From: Nevskia sp.
GTDB taxonomy: Bacteria > Pseudomonadota > Gammaproteobacteria > Nevskiales > Nevskiaceae
Assembly: GCA_021732745.1 (NCBI GenBank)
Contig: JAKFUK010000003.1
Coordinates: 248,001-312,000 of the forward strand
Reading direction: 5' to 3'
DNA length: 64,000 nt
Shown here: positions 1 through 9,107 of the stretch, piece after piece
Layout: every line of letters starts with the position of its first letter
How positions within the stretch are numbered: the stretch's first letter is position 1
The notes under the pieces: model-generated
What the model saw: the letters and a program-made list of their open reading frames with translations, nothing else
What the model was told of the DNA's origin: nothing
The model's database searches: none
Position numbers and translations under genes: made by a program

Positions 1-1
1 G

Positions 2-1270
2 GTGGCCGCACCCGAGCACGATCTGCCCGAGAGTCCTGCATATCGCCTGAGCGGCAGCAAGATCTTCATTTCCGGGGCCGATCACGAGTGGACCGACAAC
101 ATCGTTCACATGGTGCTGGCGCGGCTGCCCGATGCGCCGCCCGGCGTGCGCGGCATTTCGCTGTTCCTGGTGCCGAAGCGGCTCGGCGACGGCGCGCTGA
201 ATGCACTGACCGTCACCCATGTCGAGCACAAGATGGGGCTGCGCGGCAGCCCGACCTGCGCGGTATCGCTCGAAGGGGCGCTTGGCTGGCTTGTCGGCAA
301 GCCGCATCAGGGCTTGGCGGCGATGTTCATCCTGATGAACGAAGCGCGGCTCAATACCGGCGTGCAGGCCTATTCCGTGGCGCAGGGTGCCTACGACGCC
401 GCCCTTGCCTATGCCCGCGAGCGCTTGCAGATGCGGGTGTCGAGCGGTGCCAGGCGGCCGGATCTGCCGGCCGATCCGATCATCCATCACCCAGACGTGC
501 GCCGGATGCTGCTGACCCAGAAAGCGCGCATCGAAGGCGGGCGGATGCTCGGCTACTGGCTGGCGCTGTGCAGCGATATCGAGACCCATCATCCGGACGC
601 CGCCGAACGCGCCGACGCCGCCGACCTTCTGGCGCTGCTGACGCCGGTCGCCAAGGCCTTCCTCAGCAGCAATGCCTTCGACGACGCCAACCTCGCGCTG
701 CAGGTGCTTGGCGGCCACGGCTATCTGCGCGATCACGGCATCGAACAGCGGGTGCGCGATGTCCGCGTGGCGCAAATCTACGAAGGCACCAACGGCGTGC
801 AGGCGCGCGATCTGGTCAGTCGCAAGATCCTCGGCGATGGCGGCGTCAAGCTCGACAAGCTGCTGACCCGGATTCGGCACTTCCTCGCCACGCAGGCAAA
901 AACGCCCGCGATGACGGCCCTCGTCGGCCCGATCGGCCGGCTCGCCGATGCTTTCGAGGCACAGGCGCACCGGCTCGCGGACGTGCAGAAGACCGATCGC
1001 GACGCCCCCGATGCCGCCGCGCACGACATGCTTCAAGCGCTAGGTCATCTGTGTTTCGGCTATCTGTTCGCGCGGGCGGCGGCGATTTCGCTACCGCACG
1101 CCGACGATGCCGATCATTTCCATGCCGCGAAACTGGCCACCGCGCAGTTCTATGTCTGCCAGTTGATGCCGCAGGCGTTTGCGCATCTGGAAGCGGCACG
1201 GGCCAGTGCCCAAGGCAACGAGTTGGGCGGGGTGAAGCTCGACGAGGCGCGGCTGTTCGGTGCGGGCTGA
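2..1270 (+). CDS. Acyl-CoA dehydrogenase, C-terminal part (5' truncated by window edge)
   Basis: FAD-dependent alpha,beta-dehydrogenation of an acyl-CoA thioester. About 422 codons are visible and the reading frame is open at the left edge, so the N-terminal domain and true start lie outside the window. The middle beta domain is followed by the all-alpha C-terminal domain, with the family signature IYEGTNGVQARDL near codon 260 (the E is in the position of the catalytic base of this family). A further roughly 130-residue C-terminal extension follows, as in the large FadE-like/DmdC-like acyl-CoA dehydrogenases of about 590 residues. The exact substrate cannot be told. It could be a medium or long-chain acyl-CoA or 3-methylmercaptopropionyl-CoA. 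The next gene downstream is rmuC on the same strand, separated by a palindromic repeat. Confidence 0.88.
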   Translation: MAAPEHDLPESPAYRLSGSKIFISGADHEWTDNIVHMVLARLPDAPPGVRGISLFLVPKRLGDGALNALTVTHVEHKMGLRGSPTCAVSLEGALGWLVGKPHQGLAAMFILMNEARLNTGVQAYSVAQGAYDAALAYARERLQMRVSSGARRPDLPADPIIHHPDVRRMLLTQKARIEGGRMLGYWLALCSDIETHHPDAAERADAADLLALLTPVAKAFLSSNAFDDANLALQVLGGHGYLRDHGIEQRVRDVRVAQIYEGTNGVQARDLVSRKILGDGGVKLDKLLTRIRHFLATQAKTPAMTALVGPIGRLADAFEAQAHRLADVQKTDRDAPDAAAHDMLQALGHLCFGYLFARAAAISLPHADDADHFHAAKLATAQFYVCQLMPQAFAHLEAARASAQGNELGGVKLDEARLFGAG

Positions 1271-1288
1271 GCAGGGCAAATGCCAAGC

Positions 1289-1422
1289 AACATCAAAAAA
1301 ATTTCAGCGCAAAGGCGCAAAGAACGGCAAAGAGGAGGAAATCAAAAGCAAGGCATCGAGAAAATGCTGTTCTTGGCGTCCTTTCTTTTTCCTTTGCGCC
1401 TTTGCGTTGAACTTTTGATGTT
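1289..1422. repeat. Family C palindromic repeat, copy C1
   Basis: Imperfect inverted repeat of about 134 bp. The left arm (AACATCAAAA...CGCAAAGGCGCAAAG) is mirrored by the right arm (CTTTGCGCCTTTGCG...TTTTGATGTT). It is built of short GCAAAG/GCAGAG-type units and resembles copies at 12058, 43545 and 59699. It fills the gap between the acyl-CoA dehydrogenase and rmuC. No coding potential. Confidence 0.8.
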
Positions 1423-1487
1423 ATTTCGCTCACCGCTTCCGCGGGGCTGATCGCCGAGTGTTCGAGCGTGCCCCTTACACTTCAGGG

Positions 1488-2933
1488 ATGAGCCAGACCG
1501 ACCTCGCTGTACTCGCCATTTCCCTGATCGCGGCCATCGCCGCCCTGCTGTCGTTTCTCGCCGTGCGCGGCCTGCGCACGACGGTCGAGGCGAGCGCCCG
1601 TGACGCTGGCCGGGTCGAAGCAGCGGTGCGCGATGAAGCGGCGACCGCGCGTCGCGAAACCTCGGCGCTGTCGGCGCAGGGCCGCAGCGAACTGGCGGCC
1701 GCGCTCGAGCGCTTCGGCAGCGCCCAGACCGCGCAGGCTGATCTGCTCGGCCGACAGCTCGCCACCCAGCTTGCGACGTTCGCGCAGCAGATCGAGGCGC
1801 AGTCGCGCCTGTCCGACGAACGCCAGCAGGCGCTGCAAACCGATGCCCGCGCAGCACGCGAGCAGCAGCAGCAGAGTCAGACACAGGCCTTGACCCGCTT
1901 CGGCGAGCAGCTCAACAGCCAGTTCAACGGGCTTGCCGAAGCCAGCGCCCAGCGCATGAGCGAGCTGCGCAACACGGTGGAAATGCGGCTGGCGGCGATC
2001 CAGGCCGACAACACCGCCAAGCTCGACGAGATGCGCCGCACGGTCGACGAAAAGCTCAACGACACGCTGCAGAAGCGGCTCGGCGAATCATTCTCGCGGG
2101 TCGCCGAGCGGCTGGAGCAGGTACAGCGGGGCTTGGGCGAAATGCAATCGCTGGCCGCCGATGTCGGTGGCCTGAAGCGGGTACTGTCGAACGTCAAGAC
2201 CCGTGGAACCTGGGGCGAAGTGCAGCTCGGCAGCCTGCTGGAACAGGTGCTGGTCGCCGAGCAGTACGAGCAGAACAAGGTCACCCGGCCTGGCAGCCGC
2301 GATCCGGTCGAGTACGCGATCCGCCTGCCGGGTCATGACGACGAAACACCGGTCTGGCTGCCGATCGACGCCAAGTTTCCGCGCGAGGACTACGAGCGCC
2401 TGCTCGATGCCCAGGAGCGCGCCGATGCGCAAGGTGTGGAAGACGCCGGCAAGCAGCTCGAAGCGCGCATCAAGCTGGAAGCGAAGTCGATCCGCGACAA
2501 GTACATCGAGCCGCCGCACACCACCGATTTCGCGCTGCTGTTCCTGCCCACCGAAGGCCTGTATGCCGAAGTGATCCGCCGCTCGGGCTTGAGCGAATGG
2601 TTGCAGCGCGAATACCGGGTGACGGTTGCCGGGCCGACCACGCTGACCGCACTGCTGAACAGCCTGCAGATGGGCTTCCGGACGCTGGCGATCCAGAAGC
2701 GGTCGAGCGAGGTCTGGACCGTGCTCGGCAGCGTCAAGACCGAGTTCGAGAAGTTCGGCGACGTGCTGGCCCGGGCCAAGAAGCAGCTGGAAACGGTGCA
2801 GAACTCGATGGGCGCGGTGGAAACCCGGAGTCGGGCGATCAGCCGCAAGCTGCGCAATGTCGAATCGCTGCCCGGTGCCGTGGTCGCGCCGCTGCTGGCG
2901 CTCGACGAAGCCGAGGACGGCGAGGCTGATTGA
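1488..2933 (+). CDS. rmuC: RmuC-family DNA recombination protein
   Basis: 481 residues. One N-terminal transmembrane helix (about residues 5-25) anchors the protein. A long Gln/Ala/Glu-rich coiled coil (about 40-200) follows, then the conserved RmuC domain (about 205-440) with the signatures TRGTWGEVQLGSLLEQ and LPIDAKFPREDYERL. RmuC is a nuclease-fold protein that limits DNA inversions and rearrangements in E. coli. The role is known for the family, not shown here. I chose the ATG at 1488, which puts the membrane anchor at the very N-terminus. An in-frame start 30 bp upstream would add a non-conserved extension. A family A repeat follows the stop codon directly. Confidence 0.92.
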   Translation: MSQTDLAVLAISLIAAIAALLSFLAVRGLRTTVEASARDAGRVEAAVRDEAATARRETSALSAQGRSELAAALERFGSAQTAQADLLGRQLATQLATFAQQIEAQSRLSDERQQALQTDARAAREQQQQSQTQALTRFGEQLNSQFNGLAEASAQRMSELRNTVEMRLAAIQADNTAKLDEMRRTVDEKLNDTLQKRLGESFSRVAERLEQVQRGLGEMQSLAADVGGLKRVLSNVKTRGTWGEVQLGSLLEQVLVAEQYEQNKVTRPGSRDPVEYAIRLPGHDDETPVWLPIDAKFPREDYERLLDAQERADAQGVEDAGKQLEARIKLEAKSIRDKYIEPPHTTDFALLFLPTEGLYAEVIRRSGLSEWLQREYRVTVAGPTTLTALLNSLQMGFRTLAIQKRSSEVWTVLGSVKTEFEKFGDVLARAKKQLETVQNSMGAVETRSRAISRKLRNVESLPGAVVAPLLALDEAEDGEAD

Positions 2934-2942
2934 TCGGCACAC

Positions 2943-3007
2943 GGTCCGGATTCATCCGGGCGCTCCCCTGGTCGATAGGGGCGATGTCCGGATGAATCTG
3001 GACCTAC
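2943..3007. repeat. Family A (GTAG-type REP pair), copy A1
   Basis: Inverted pair: GGTCCGGATTCATCCGG on the left and CCGGATGAATCTGGACCTAC on the right, separated by a short GC-rich loop. Further copies lie at 19679, 47226, 54487 and 63187. Each half is itself a small hairpin. The copy sits 9 bp after the rmuC stop codon. Confidence 0.88.
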
Positions 3008-3041
3008 GGGATCAACAGGTCGCGCGTCGGGCGACGCCCAC

Positions 3042-3073
3042 AAAAAAGCCGGCCCGCATCGCTGCGGACCGGC
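3042..3073 (-). terminator. Rho-independent terminator of the lipoprotein gene
   Basis: Read on the minus strand, the stem GCCGGTCCGCA / TGCGGGCCGGC with a GCGA loop is followed directly by six T. It lies 34 bp beyond the stop codon of the minus-strand lipoprotein gene (3107-3961). Confidence 0.9.
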
Positions 3074-3106
3074 TGCGGTGTTACCAGCCGGAGAAGGCCT
3101 GCGGCC

Positions 3107-3961
3107 TTACGGCAGCACTGCCGGATTCACCGACACGCAAGCCTGGACCACGCCGATCCGCGCCAGCGCGTTGACCGTCGAGCCGAACTCGATGCGCAAT
3201 TCATTGAATTCCGCATTCGGAACGAAGCTCAGGAACATCGGCTCGGTGGTGCCGATGATCGGCGTGCCCAGCAGGTCCAGGGACAGCGTCGAGAAATCGG
3301 CGGTGTCGCCGACCACGTCGTTGTTGAGCGCCGTCACCGTCACCGTTTGCAGCAGGGTGGCAGTGAGCAGGGCACCGGCCGGATCGAAGATCACGAAACC
3401 GGCGCGACGGCCCGCCGGGTACAGGGTGCTGGTGTCTTCGACGTTCAGCGCCGAGGAGCCGCCGAGCAGGCCCAGCGGCGTGTTCAGCGCGGCGACCGTG
3501 GTGATGTCGGCGTCGATCGCGTTTTCCGGATTCTCGACCGAGCAGCCGAAGCAGGCACCGTTGGTGGACCCGACAGCTTCCGCGTTCGGCAGCTGGATCG
3601 GCCGGAACGTGACGGACTCGGGGTTGCAGATGATGCCACCCACTCCGCCGCCGGTGGTGCCCGTCGTGGTACCGCCGCCCGTCGTGGTTCCCCCGCCAGT
3701 CGTGGTGCCGCCACCCGTCGTGGTGCCACCGCCGGTCGTGGTGCCGGTGGTCGTTCCCGCCGTGGTGCCGCCGCTCGTCCCCGCCGTCGTGCCGGCGGTG
3801 GTCCCGGCAGTCGTCCCGGCCGTGGTGCCACCAGTGGTGCCGGCCGTGGTGCCGCCGCCGGTGAGGTTGCTGGCGTCGTCGGCGCAGCCGGTGAGGGCGG
3901 CAGCGACGATCAGGGCTGCTGCCATCGGAATCAGACGCTTTTGCGGTGCTTTATTGGTCAT
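3107..3961 (-). CDS. Lipoprotein with long Thr/Gly repeat linker
   Basis: 284 residues, function unknown. A signal peptide ends in a lipobox LTGC (Cys26), so a lipidated envelope protein is expected; the next residues are ADD. Residues 34-115 are almost only Thr, Gly and Ala: about five AGTT units and then about five GGGTTT units, an extended flexible linker. The C-terminal 165 residues form a globular domain with CFGCSVENPENAIDAD, reminiscent of the N-A-I-D-x-D calcium-site pattern of discoidin-like surface domains (weak resemblance only). It lies 44 bp downstream of an OmpA-family gene on the same strand and ends at a good terminator, so the two may be co-transcribed. A surface stalk or adhesin is plausible but unproven. 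Confidence 0.8.
   Translation of the reverse strand: MTNKAPQKRLIPMAAALIVAAALTGCADDASNLTGGGTTAGTTGGTTAGTTAGTTAGTTAGTSGGTTAGTTTGTTTGGGTTTGGGTTTGGGTTTGGGTTTGTTGGGVGGIICNPESVTFRPIQLPNAEAVGSTNGACFGCSVENPENAIDADITTVAALNTPLGLLGGSSALNVEDTSTLYPAGRRAGFVIFDPAGALLTATLLQTVTVTALNNDVVGDTADFSTLSLDLLGTPIIGTTEPMFLSFVPNAEFNELRIEFGSTVNALARIGVVQACVSVNPAVLP
3617..3862 (-). repeat. Tandem short repeats encoding the Thr/Gly linker
   Basis: Two runs of in-frame tandem units inside the lipoprotein gene, one of 12 bp encoding AGTT and one of about 18 bp encoding GGGTTT. Unit length is a multiple of three, so copy-number change would alter linker length without frameshift. Confidence 0.8.
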
Positions 3962-4005
3962 AGAAGTTCTCCCTGTCCTGAATTTGTTCAGTCGCTTATG
4001 TCGAT

Positions 4006-5079
4006 TTATTTGCCGATGACCTTGAATTCGACGCGGCGATTCAGCTCGTAATCGTCGTCGTTGGTTTCCGGCTTGATCAGCAACTGGGTTTCGCCATACC
4101 CGACTGCGGTCAGCTGGTCCGGCTTCGCGCCCTGCGACACCAGGTAGGCGCGCACCGAATCGGCACGGCCCTGGCTGAGTTTCTGGTTGTAGGCGTCCTT
4201 GCCGCGCGAATCGGTGTGACCACCGATCTCGACCTTGAGCGACGGCTGGCCGATGAAGGCCTTGACCACGGTGTCAAGCACGGCTTCGGCGTTCGGCGTC
4301 AGGCGCGTCTTGTTGAACTCGAAGGTCACGCCCTTCAGTTCGATGATCTGGTCGGGGATGACGCAGCCATCGGCGTCCACTTTGAGGCCGCGCGGCGTAT
4401 CCGGGCACTTGTCGCGCTCGTCCGGCACGGTGTCGCCGTCGCTGTCGACGAAGGGCAGCGCCACTTCCTTGACCACTTCGACGATCTGCGGCGGCGGGGC
4501 CGGGGCTTCGATGGTGCGTTCGACCACGCGACCAAGCGGAATCTCGATGCCGAACGAGGCGCGGATGTCCTCGAATCCGGGGCCGAACTCGTCGCGCACG
4601 TAGCGGCCTTCCAGACGCAGGCGGATGCCGTGGTAGATGTCGGCGGTGACCACACCGACGCCGCCGCCATAGATCAGGCTGGCACCGTCGCGGGAATCCG
4701 GGGTGACATCGTTGTACGCGCCGCCGACGCCGGCCAGCAGGAACGGATGCAGCAGCGCCGGGCCCTGGCGATCGTTGAAGGTGTAGACGGCGTCGACCGT
4801 GCCGCTGTAGCGGTAGAAATCGGTGCCGTTGCCGTTGCCGGTTTCAACGACGAGGAAGTTGCCGTTCAGTTCGATGCCGAAATGCGGCGTCAGATTGTGT
4901 CCGTAGATCAGCGATGCGCTGCCGCCGTTGCGCTTGCCGGCGCGGCCTTCGTCGACGATTTCGTAGCTGGGCAGCACGCTGATGTACTCGTGCTCGCCGA
5001 CATCCCCGGTGTCGCCGCCGCCGTGGGCGAAGGCACCGCCGCTGGACAGAACCGCTGCCGCAATGATTGCTTTACGCAT
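4006..5079 (-). CDS. OmpA-family outer-membrane protein (paralogue 1)
   Basis: 357 residues. Signal peptide (about 1-18, cleavage after AFA), then an N-terminal outer-membrane beta-barrel (about 25-190), a Pro-rich hinge, a calcium-binding thrombospondin-type-3-like stretch (DSDGDTVPDERDKCPDT), and a C-terminal OmpA peptidoglycan-binding domain (about 240-357) with GHTDSRGKDAYNQKLSQGRA. The diaminopimelate-binding Asp (GHTD) and Arg (QGRAD) are both present. I chose the ATG at 5079 because it begins the signal peptide and has AGGAAA upstream; the frame is open further upstream. The paralogue at 5384-6472 lies just upstream on the same strand. Expected role: tethering the outer membrane to the cell wall. 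Confidence 0.9.
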   Translation of the reverse strand: MRKAIIAAAVLSSGGAFAHGGGDTGDVGEHEYISVLPSYEIVDEGRAGKRNGGSASLIYGHNLTPHFGIELNGNFLVVETGNGNGTDFYRYSGTVDAVYTFNDRQGPALLHPFLLAGVGGAYNDVTPDSRDGASLIYGGGVGVVTADIYHGIRLRLEGRYVRDEFGPGFEDIRASFGIEIPLGRVVERTIEAPAPPPQIVEVVKEVALPFVDSDGDTVPDERDKCPDTPRGLKVDADGCVIPDQIIELKGVTFEFNKTRLTPNAEAVLDTVVKAFIGQPSLKVEIGGHTDSRGKDAYNQKLSQGRADSVRAYLVSQGAKPDQLTAVGYGETQLLIKPETNDDDYELNRRVEFKVIGK

Positions 5080-5383
5080 CGTGATTTTCCTGAGTGCCCC
5101 TTGACCTGTTATGAGCGGATTTGAAACCCGCCCCGCTGCGCCTTGTGGCGCAATACTTGCTCGGAGAATGCTGGTCGGACCTTGCAAAGTCAATCTCTGA
5201 AATTCAAGTTCCATTTCAGCGATCAAGCAATTTCTGTAGAAGGATCAGTAACTTGACAGTGGTGTCAGCAGCCTTGTCACGGTCAGGAAATCAAGAATTC
5301 GCTGGTTTCGGGCGTGCTGCCGATACCGCGCCGGCAAGCGGCGTGCCGTCGATGGATCAACGTCACGCCGCCGGCCGATCGCA
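5080..5383. other. Gap between the two OmpA-family genes
   Basis: 304 bp without a gene. It should carry the promoter of the 4006-5079 gene. It contains TTTCAGCGATC (5214-5224), also present upstream of the paralogue at 6548-6558. No repeat-family copy is seen. Confidence 0.55.
5165..5193 (-). promoter_or_regulatory. Possible sigma-70 promoter of OmpA paralogue 1
   Basis: On the minus strand TTGACT (5193-5188) is followed after 17 bp by CATTCT (5170-5165). The -35 box is good and the -10 box weak. It lies about 85 bp upstream of the chosen start. Confidence 0.35.
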
Positions 5384-6472
5384 TCAGCGGCTGACCACCC
5401 GGAACTCGACGCGGCGGTTCAGCGTGCGATCGTCGTCGTTCCGCTCGGTCTTCACCTTCGGCTGCTTCTTGCCGTACCCGACGGCCGTCAGCTGGCTTTC
5501 CGACACGCCCTTTTCAACCAGGTAGGCGCGTACCGAATCAGCACGGGCCTGCGAGAGTTCGAGGTTTTCGGTGGCCGAGCCGGTCAGGGCGCTGTGGCCG
5601 GCGATTTCGACCTTCAGCGACGGCTGGCTGACCATGCCGCGGGCGATCACGTCGAGCACCGACTGCGCATTCGGCCGCAGCTTGGCTTCGTTGGCTTCAA
5701 AGGTGACGCCGCGCAGCTCCAGCAACTGGCCGGGCAGCATGCAACCGGTGGCATCGACCTTCAGACCCTTCGGCGTGCTGCCGCACTGGTCCATCGCATC
5801 TTCGATGGTGTCGCCATCGCTGTCGACTACCGTTCGCGGCACGGTCTTGACGATCTCGACCACCCGGGTTTCGAGCTTCGACGGCACCACGGTCAGCTTT
5901 TCACGCACCCGGCCCAGCGGCAGTTCAAAGCCGATGCCGATGCTGAAGTCGTGATAGCCGCTCTCGAAGCTGGAATAGGTGTAGCGGCCTTCGGCGCGCA
6001 GCCGCAGGTTGTGGATCAGCGGCTTGGTGACGAAACCGAGGCCGACGTTGCCGCCCACCGAGCCGTCGTCGCGATTGTCCGGAGTGACATCGTCGGCGGT
6101 GGTCAGGATGCCGATCAGCGCAAACGGCGTCAGCGCGTGTTCGTCGCGTCGATCATAGGGGCTGAACGACAGATCGACGCCGCCGCTGTACTGGTAGAAA
6201 TCGGTGCCGTTGCCGCGCCCGGTTTCGAGGATCGCTGCCGTGAACCGGCCTTCCACGGCGATGTTCTCGTGAATCTGGTTGCCGAAGATGAAGGTGGCCG
6301 TGCCGCCGAGATCGTCGGTGCCGCGTCCGGAATCGGGAATGGCCAGACCGCCGACGACGCTGATGTAGTCGTTCGAGGTGTAGACAAGGCGATCACGAAC
6401 GACCGGTTCATCGTCAGCCAACGCTGCACCGGTGGTCCCGATCACTGCCAGCGCAGCGAGAGTCTTGAGCAT
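5384..6472 (-). CDS. OmpA-family outer-membrane protein (paralogue 2, altered peptidoglycan site)
   Basis: 362 residues with the same architecture as its neighbour at 4006-5079: signal peptide ending ALA, beta-barrel with shared NGTDFYQYSG and VTPDNRDD segments, DSDGDTIEDAMDQCGSTP linker, and C-terminal OmpA domain. The two genes look like a tandem duplication. In this copy the canonical GHTD motif reads GHSALTG: the Asp that contacts diaminopimelate in OmpA domains is replaced by Ala, while the later Arg (LSQARAD) is kept. Peptidoglycan binding may therefore be weakened or changed (inference). Confidence 0.9.
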   Translation of the reverse strand: MLKTLAALAVIGTTGAALADDEPVVRDRLVYTSNDYISVVGGLAIPDSGRGTDDLGGTATFIFGNQIHENIAVEGRFTAAILETGRGNGTDFYQYSGGVDLSFSPYDRRDEHALTPFALIGILTTADDVTPDNRDDGSVGGNVGLGFVTKPLIHNLRLRAEGRYTYSSFESGYHDFSIGIGFELPLGRVREKLTVVPSKLETRVVEIVKTVPRTVVDSDGDTIEDAMDQCGSTPKGLKVDATGCMLPGQLLELRGVTFEANEAKLRPNAQSVLDVIARGMVSQPSLKVEIAGHSALTGSATENLELSQARADSVRAYLVEKGVSESQLTAVGYGKKQPKVKTERNDDDRTLNRRVEFRVVSR

Positions 6473-6637
6473 TTGCGAAGTCCGTTTGAGTTCTGGAGTC
6501 GAAGTTGCGAGCGGCGCGCGCGGCGAATATCAGGCTCGAAGCCGCAGTTTCAGCGATCGTTGCCGTGCAGGTCAAAGAATCTGTAGCAATTGCTGGTCCG
6601 GATCGGCGGCGGGCGGTGCCAGACCAACGGCCGCTGG

Positions 6638-7489
6638 TCAGCGCGGACGGTCGCCAAGGATGGTTGCGCGGTGCATCACCCGCCGCGTCGGCAGGTAATC
6701 GGCCAGCGCGTAGTGCTGCGTCAGCCGGTTGTCCCAGAACGCGACATCGCCCGGTTTCCAGCGCCAGCGCACGGTGAAATCGGGCCGCGAGACGTGGGCG
6801 AACAGCATGCGCAGCAGGGCGTCGGATTCATTCGCCTTCAGTTCGACGATCCTGGTCGTGAAACCTTCGTTGACGAACAGGCCGCGCCGCCCCGACACCG
6901 GATGGGTGCGCACCACCGGGTGATGCACCGGCGGATTCTTGGCCCGCGCCTCGTGCCAGCGCGCTTCCGATGCGGCATCGCCCGAGCCCCAGCGTTCCAG
7001 CGGGAAGGACTTCACGAAGTCGTGTTCCGCACTCAATCCACCAAGAAAATGCTGCATCGGCGCTGAAAGTGCCTCGAACGCCGCGATCGTCGACGCCCAG
7101 CTGGTGTCGCCGCCGCAGTCCGGCAGTTCCCGCGCCGCCAGGATCGCGCCCAGCGGCGGGGTCTGGATGAAGGTGACATCGGTATGCCAGTTGTCGTTGT
7201 CCGGCAGGTTGTGGGCACCGGTGTCGAGAATGATGATCTCCGGCACGTCGGCGACATGCGGATAGATCGGATGCACATGCAGATCGCCGAAGTTTTTTGC
7301 CAGATCGCGCAATTGCGCGGGCGACAGCGTCTGCTGCTCGAAGAACAGGACGTGATGGCTGACCAGCGCCGCCGTCAGCCGCTCGACCTCGAAAGCCGAC
7401 AGCGGCTGCGAAAGATCGAGCCTGCCGACCAGCGCGCCGATGGCTGGCGACAGGGGCGTGACGTTCAAGGTCTGCGTGTTTGCGTTCAT
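6638..7489 (-). CDS. tauD: TauD/TfdA-family 2-oxoglutarate dioxygenase, taurine dioxygenase-like
   Basis: 283 residues, the usual TauD length. Non-haem Fe(II)/2-oxoglutarate dioxygenase that hydroxylates taurine (or a related alkylsulfonate) so that sulfite is released. The iron facial triad is visible: H and D in NWHTDVTF and the distal H in RRVMHRATI, the latter next to the Arg that binds 2-oxoglutarate. It is the last gene of a tauABCD-ordered operon, 56 bp after tauC. Substrate is inferred from operon context, since TfdA and TauD relatives use several substrates. Confidence 0.88.
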   Translation of the reverse strand: MNANTQTLNVTPLSPAIGALVGRLDLSQPLSAFEVERLTAALVSHHVLFFEQQTLSPAQLRDLAKNFGDLHVHPIYPHVADVPEIIILDTGAHNLPDNDNWHTDVTFIQTPPLGAILAARELPDCGGDTSWASTIAAFEALSAPMQHFLGGLSAEHDFVKSFPLERWGSGDAASEARWHEARAKNPPVHHPVVRTHPVSGRRGLFVNEGFTTRIVELKANESDALLRMLFAHVSRPDFTVRWRWKPGDVAFWDNRLTQHYALADYLPTRRVMHRATILGDRPR

Positions 7490-7545
7490 CGTTCAGCCCG
7501 CTTGATCAGTGCTTAATTGGGGTCAGATACACATTAACTCGCGGT

Positions 7546-8319
7546 TCAAAACTTTCCCCGCCAGGGCACCAGCCAGCGTTCCAGCGCGCGGACGCCGGCC
7601 TCGAACAGGAAAGCGACCGCGGCGATCACCACGATGCCCATGATCACGACATCGGTGACCAGGAATTGCGCCGCCGACTGGATCATGAAACCCAGGCCGC
7701 GCGTCGCCGCCACCAGTTCGGCGGCGACCAGCGTCGTCCAGCCCGCACCGAGGGCGATGCGCACGCCTGTCAGGATGTCCGGCAGCGCGGCAGGCAGGCG
7801 GATGTGGATCAGCAGCTGCCAGCCACTGGCTCCGAAGGCCCGCGCGGCGTCGAGGCGGTTGGCGGCGACATGGGCGACGCCGCTGGCGGTGGCCAGCACG
7901 ATCGGCGCGAACATGGCGATGCCGATCACCACCACTTTCGAGGTTTCGCCGATGCCGAGCCAGATCACCACCAGCGGCAGATAGGCCAGCGGCGGAATCG
8001 GCCTGAGGGCTTCGACCAGCGGATCGAAGATGCCGCGCCCGACCGGCGATGCACCGATCGCCATGCCCACCGGCACGCCGAGCACGATCGCCGCCGCCAG
8101 CGCCGCGAACACTCGGCCGAGGCTGGCGGCCAGGTGCTGCCAGAGCGTGGCATCGGCATAGCCATCGCGCGCGGCTTCGACGAACTTGGCCAGCACCGCC
8201 GCCGGGCTGGGCAGGAACAGCGGGTCGATGCGCTCGCTGGCGGTCACCGTCCACCAGAGCAGCAGCACGGCGGCGATGGTCGCAGCACTGACGATACGGG
8301 TCAGATGACGGCTGTTCAC
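7546..8319 (-). CDS. tauC: ABC transporter permease, TauC/SsuC family
   Basis: 257 residues. Inner-membrane permease of the nitrate/sulfonate/taurine ABC family, with about six hydrophobic segments (first at about 8-28) and a binding-protein-dependent transport signature around AARAFGASGWQLLIHIRLPA that contacts the ATPase. Its start overlaps the tauB stop by 4 bp (ATGA), implying translational coupling. The gene order A-B-C-D matches the taurine operon. Confidence 0.9.
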   Translation of the reverse strand: MNSRHLTRIVSAATIAAVLLLWWTVTASERIDPLFLPSPAAVLAKFVEAARDGYADATLWQHLAASLGRVFAALAAAIVLGVPVGMAIGASPVGRGIFDPLVEALRPIPPLAYLPLVVIWLGIGETSKVVVIGIAMFAPIVLATASGVAHVAANRLDAARAFGASGWQLLIHIRLPAALPDILTGVRIALGAGWTTLVAAELVAATRGLGFMIQSAAQFLVTDVVIMGIVVIAAVAFLFEAGVRALERWLVPWRGKF

Positions 8320-9095
8320 GGCGTGTTGGCAGCCGGTTCGAACAAACTGTCGAGAATCTGCTCGCGCAGCGACTGGAACGCCGGGTCATGGCGCACCGTG
8401 CGGACCTTTTCGCCTTCGAGCACGCGGCGCGCGAAACCGGTGTCGATGGTCTGTGCGACTTTTGCCGGCCGTCCGGCCAGCACCACGACGCGGGTAGCCA
8501 GCAGCAGGGCTTCGTCGATGTCGTGAGTGATGAACAGCACGCCCTGACGATGCCGCGACCAGACCTCCAGCAGCGCCACCTGCATCTGCGCGCGGGTCAG
8601 GGCATCGAGCGCGGCGAAGGGTTCGTCCATCAAGAGGAAGGCCGGTTGGGTGATCAGCGCCCGCGCCAGCCCCACCCGCTGCCGCTGGCCGCCGCTCAGT
8701 TCCCAGAGGCGGCGGTCGCCGAAGCCTTCGAGGCCGACTGCTTGAAGCTGGGCATCGGCCTTCGCCTTGCGAGCACGGTCGCCACGCAGCTTGAGTGGGA
8801 AGGCGACGTTGTCGCGCACAGTCAGCCAGGGAAAAAGTGCGTCGTCCTGAAAGACCACGGCGCGCTCGGCACCGGGGGCGGTGATCGGCGCGTCGTCGAT
8901 CGCCACCGTGCCGCGATCGGCCTTCAGAAACCCGGCCGCCAGCCGCAGCAGCGAAGTCTTGCCCGAGCCGCTGGCCCCGACCACGACGATGAACTCGCCG
9001 GAGGCGATGTCCAGCGAGACGCCGTCCAGGATCGGAGTGGTGCCATAGCGCAGGTGGATGTCGCGCAGGCGGATGTGGCGAGCGGCGTCGCTCAT
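8316..9095 (-). CDS. tauB: ABC transporter ATP-binding protein, TauB/SsuB family
   Basis: 259 residues. Cytoplasmic ATPase with Walker A GASGSGKTS (about 37-45), Q-loop VVFQDDALFPW, signature LSGGQRQRVGLARAL and Walker B FLLMDEPFAALD, followed by the switch His (FITHD). It pairs with the overlapping permease downstream. Upstream, a 550-bp block of palindromic repeats separates it from tauA, so its expression relative to the binding protein may be reduced or processed differently (inference). Confidence 0.92.
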   Translation of the reverse strand: MSDAARHIRLRDIHLRYGTTPILDGVSLDIASGEFIVVVGASGSGKTSLLRLAAGFLKADRGTVAIDDAPITAPGAERAVVFQDDALFPWLTVRDNVAFPLKLRGDRARKAKADAQLQAVGLEGFGDRRLWELSGGQRQRVGLARALITQPAFLLMDEPFAALDALTRAQMQVALLEVWSRHRQGVLFITHDIDEALLLATRVVVLAGRPAKVAQTIDTGFARRVLEGEKVRTVRHDPAFQSLREQILDSLFEPAANTP

Positions 9096-9107
9096 CGCAG
9101 GCGGCTG

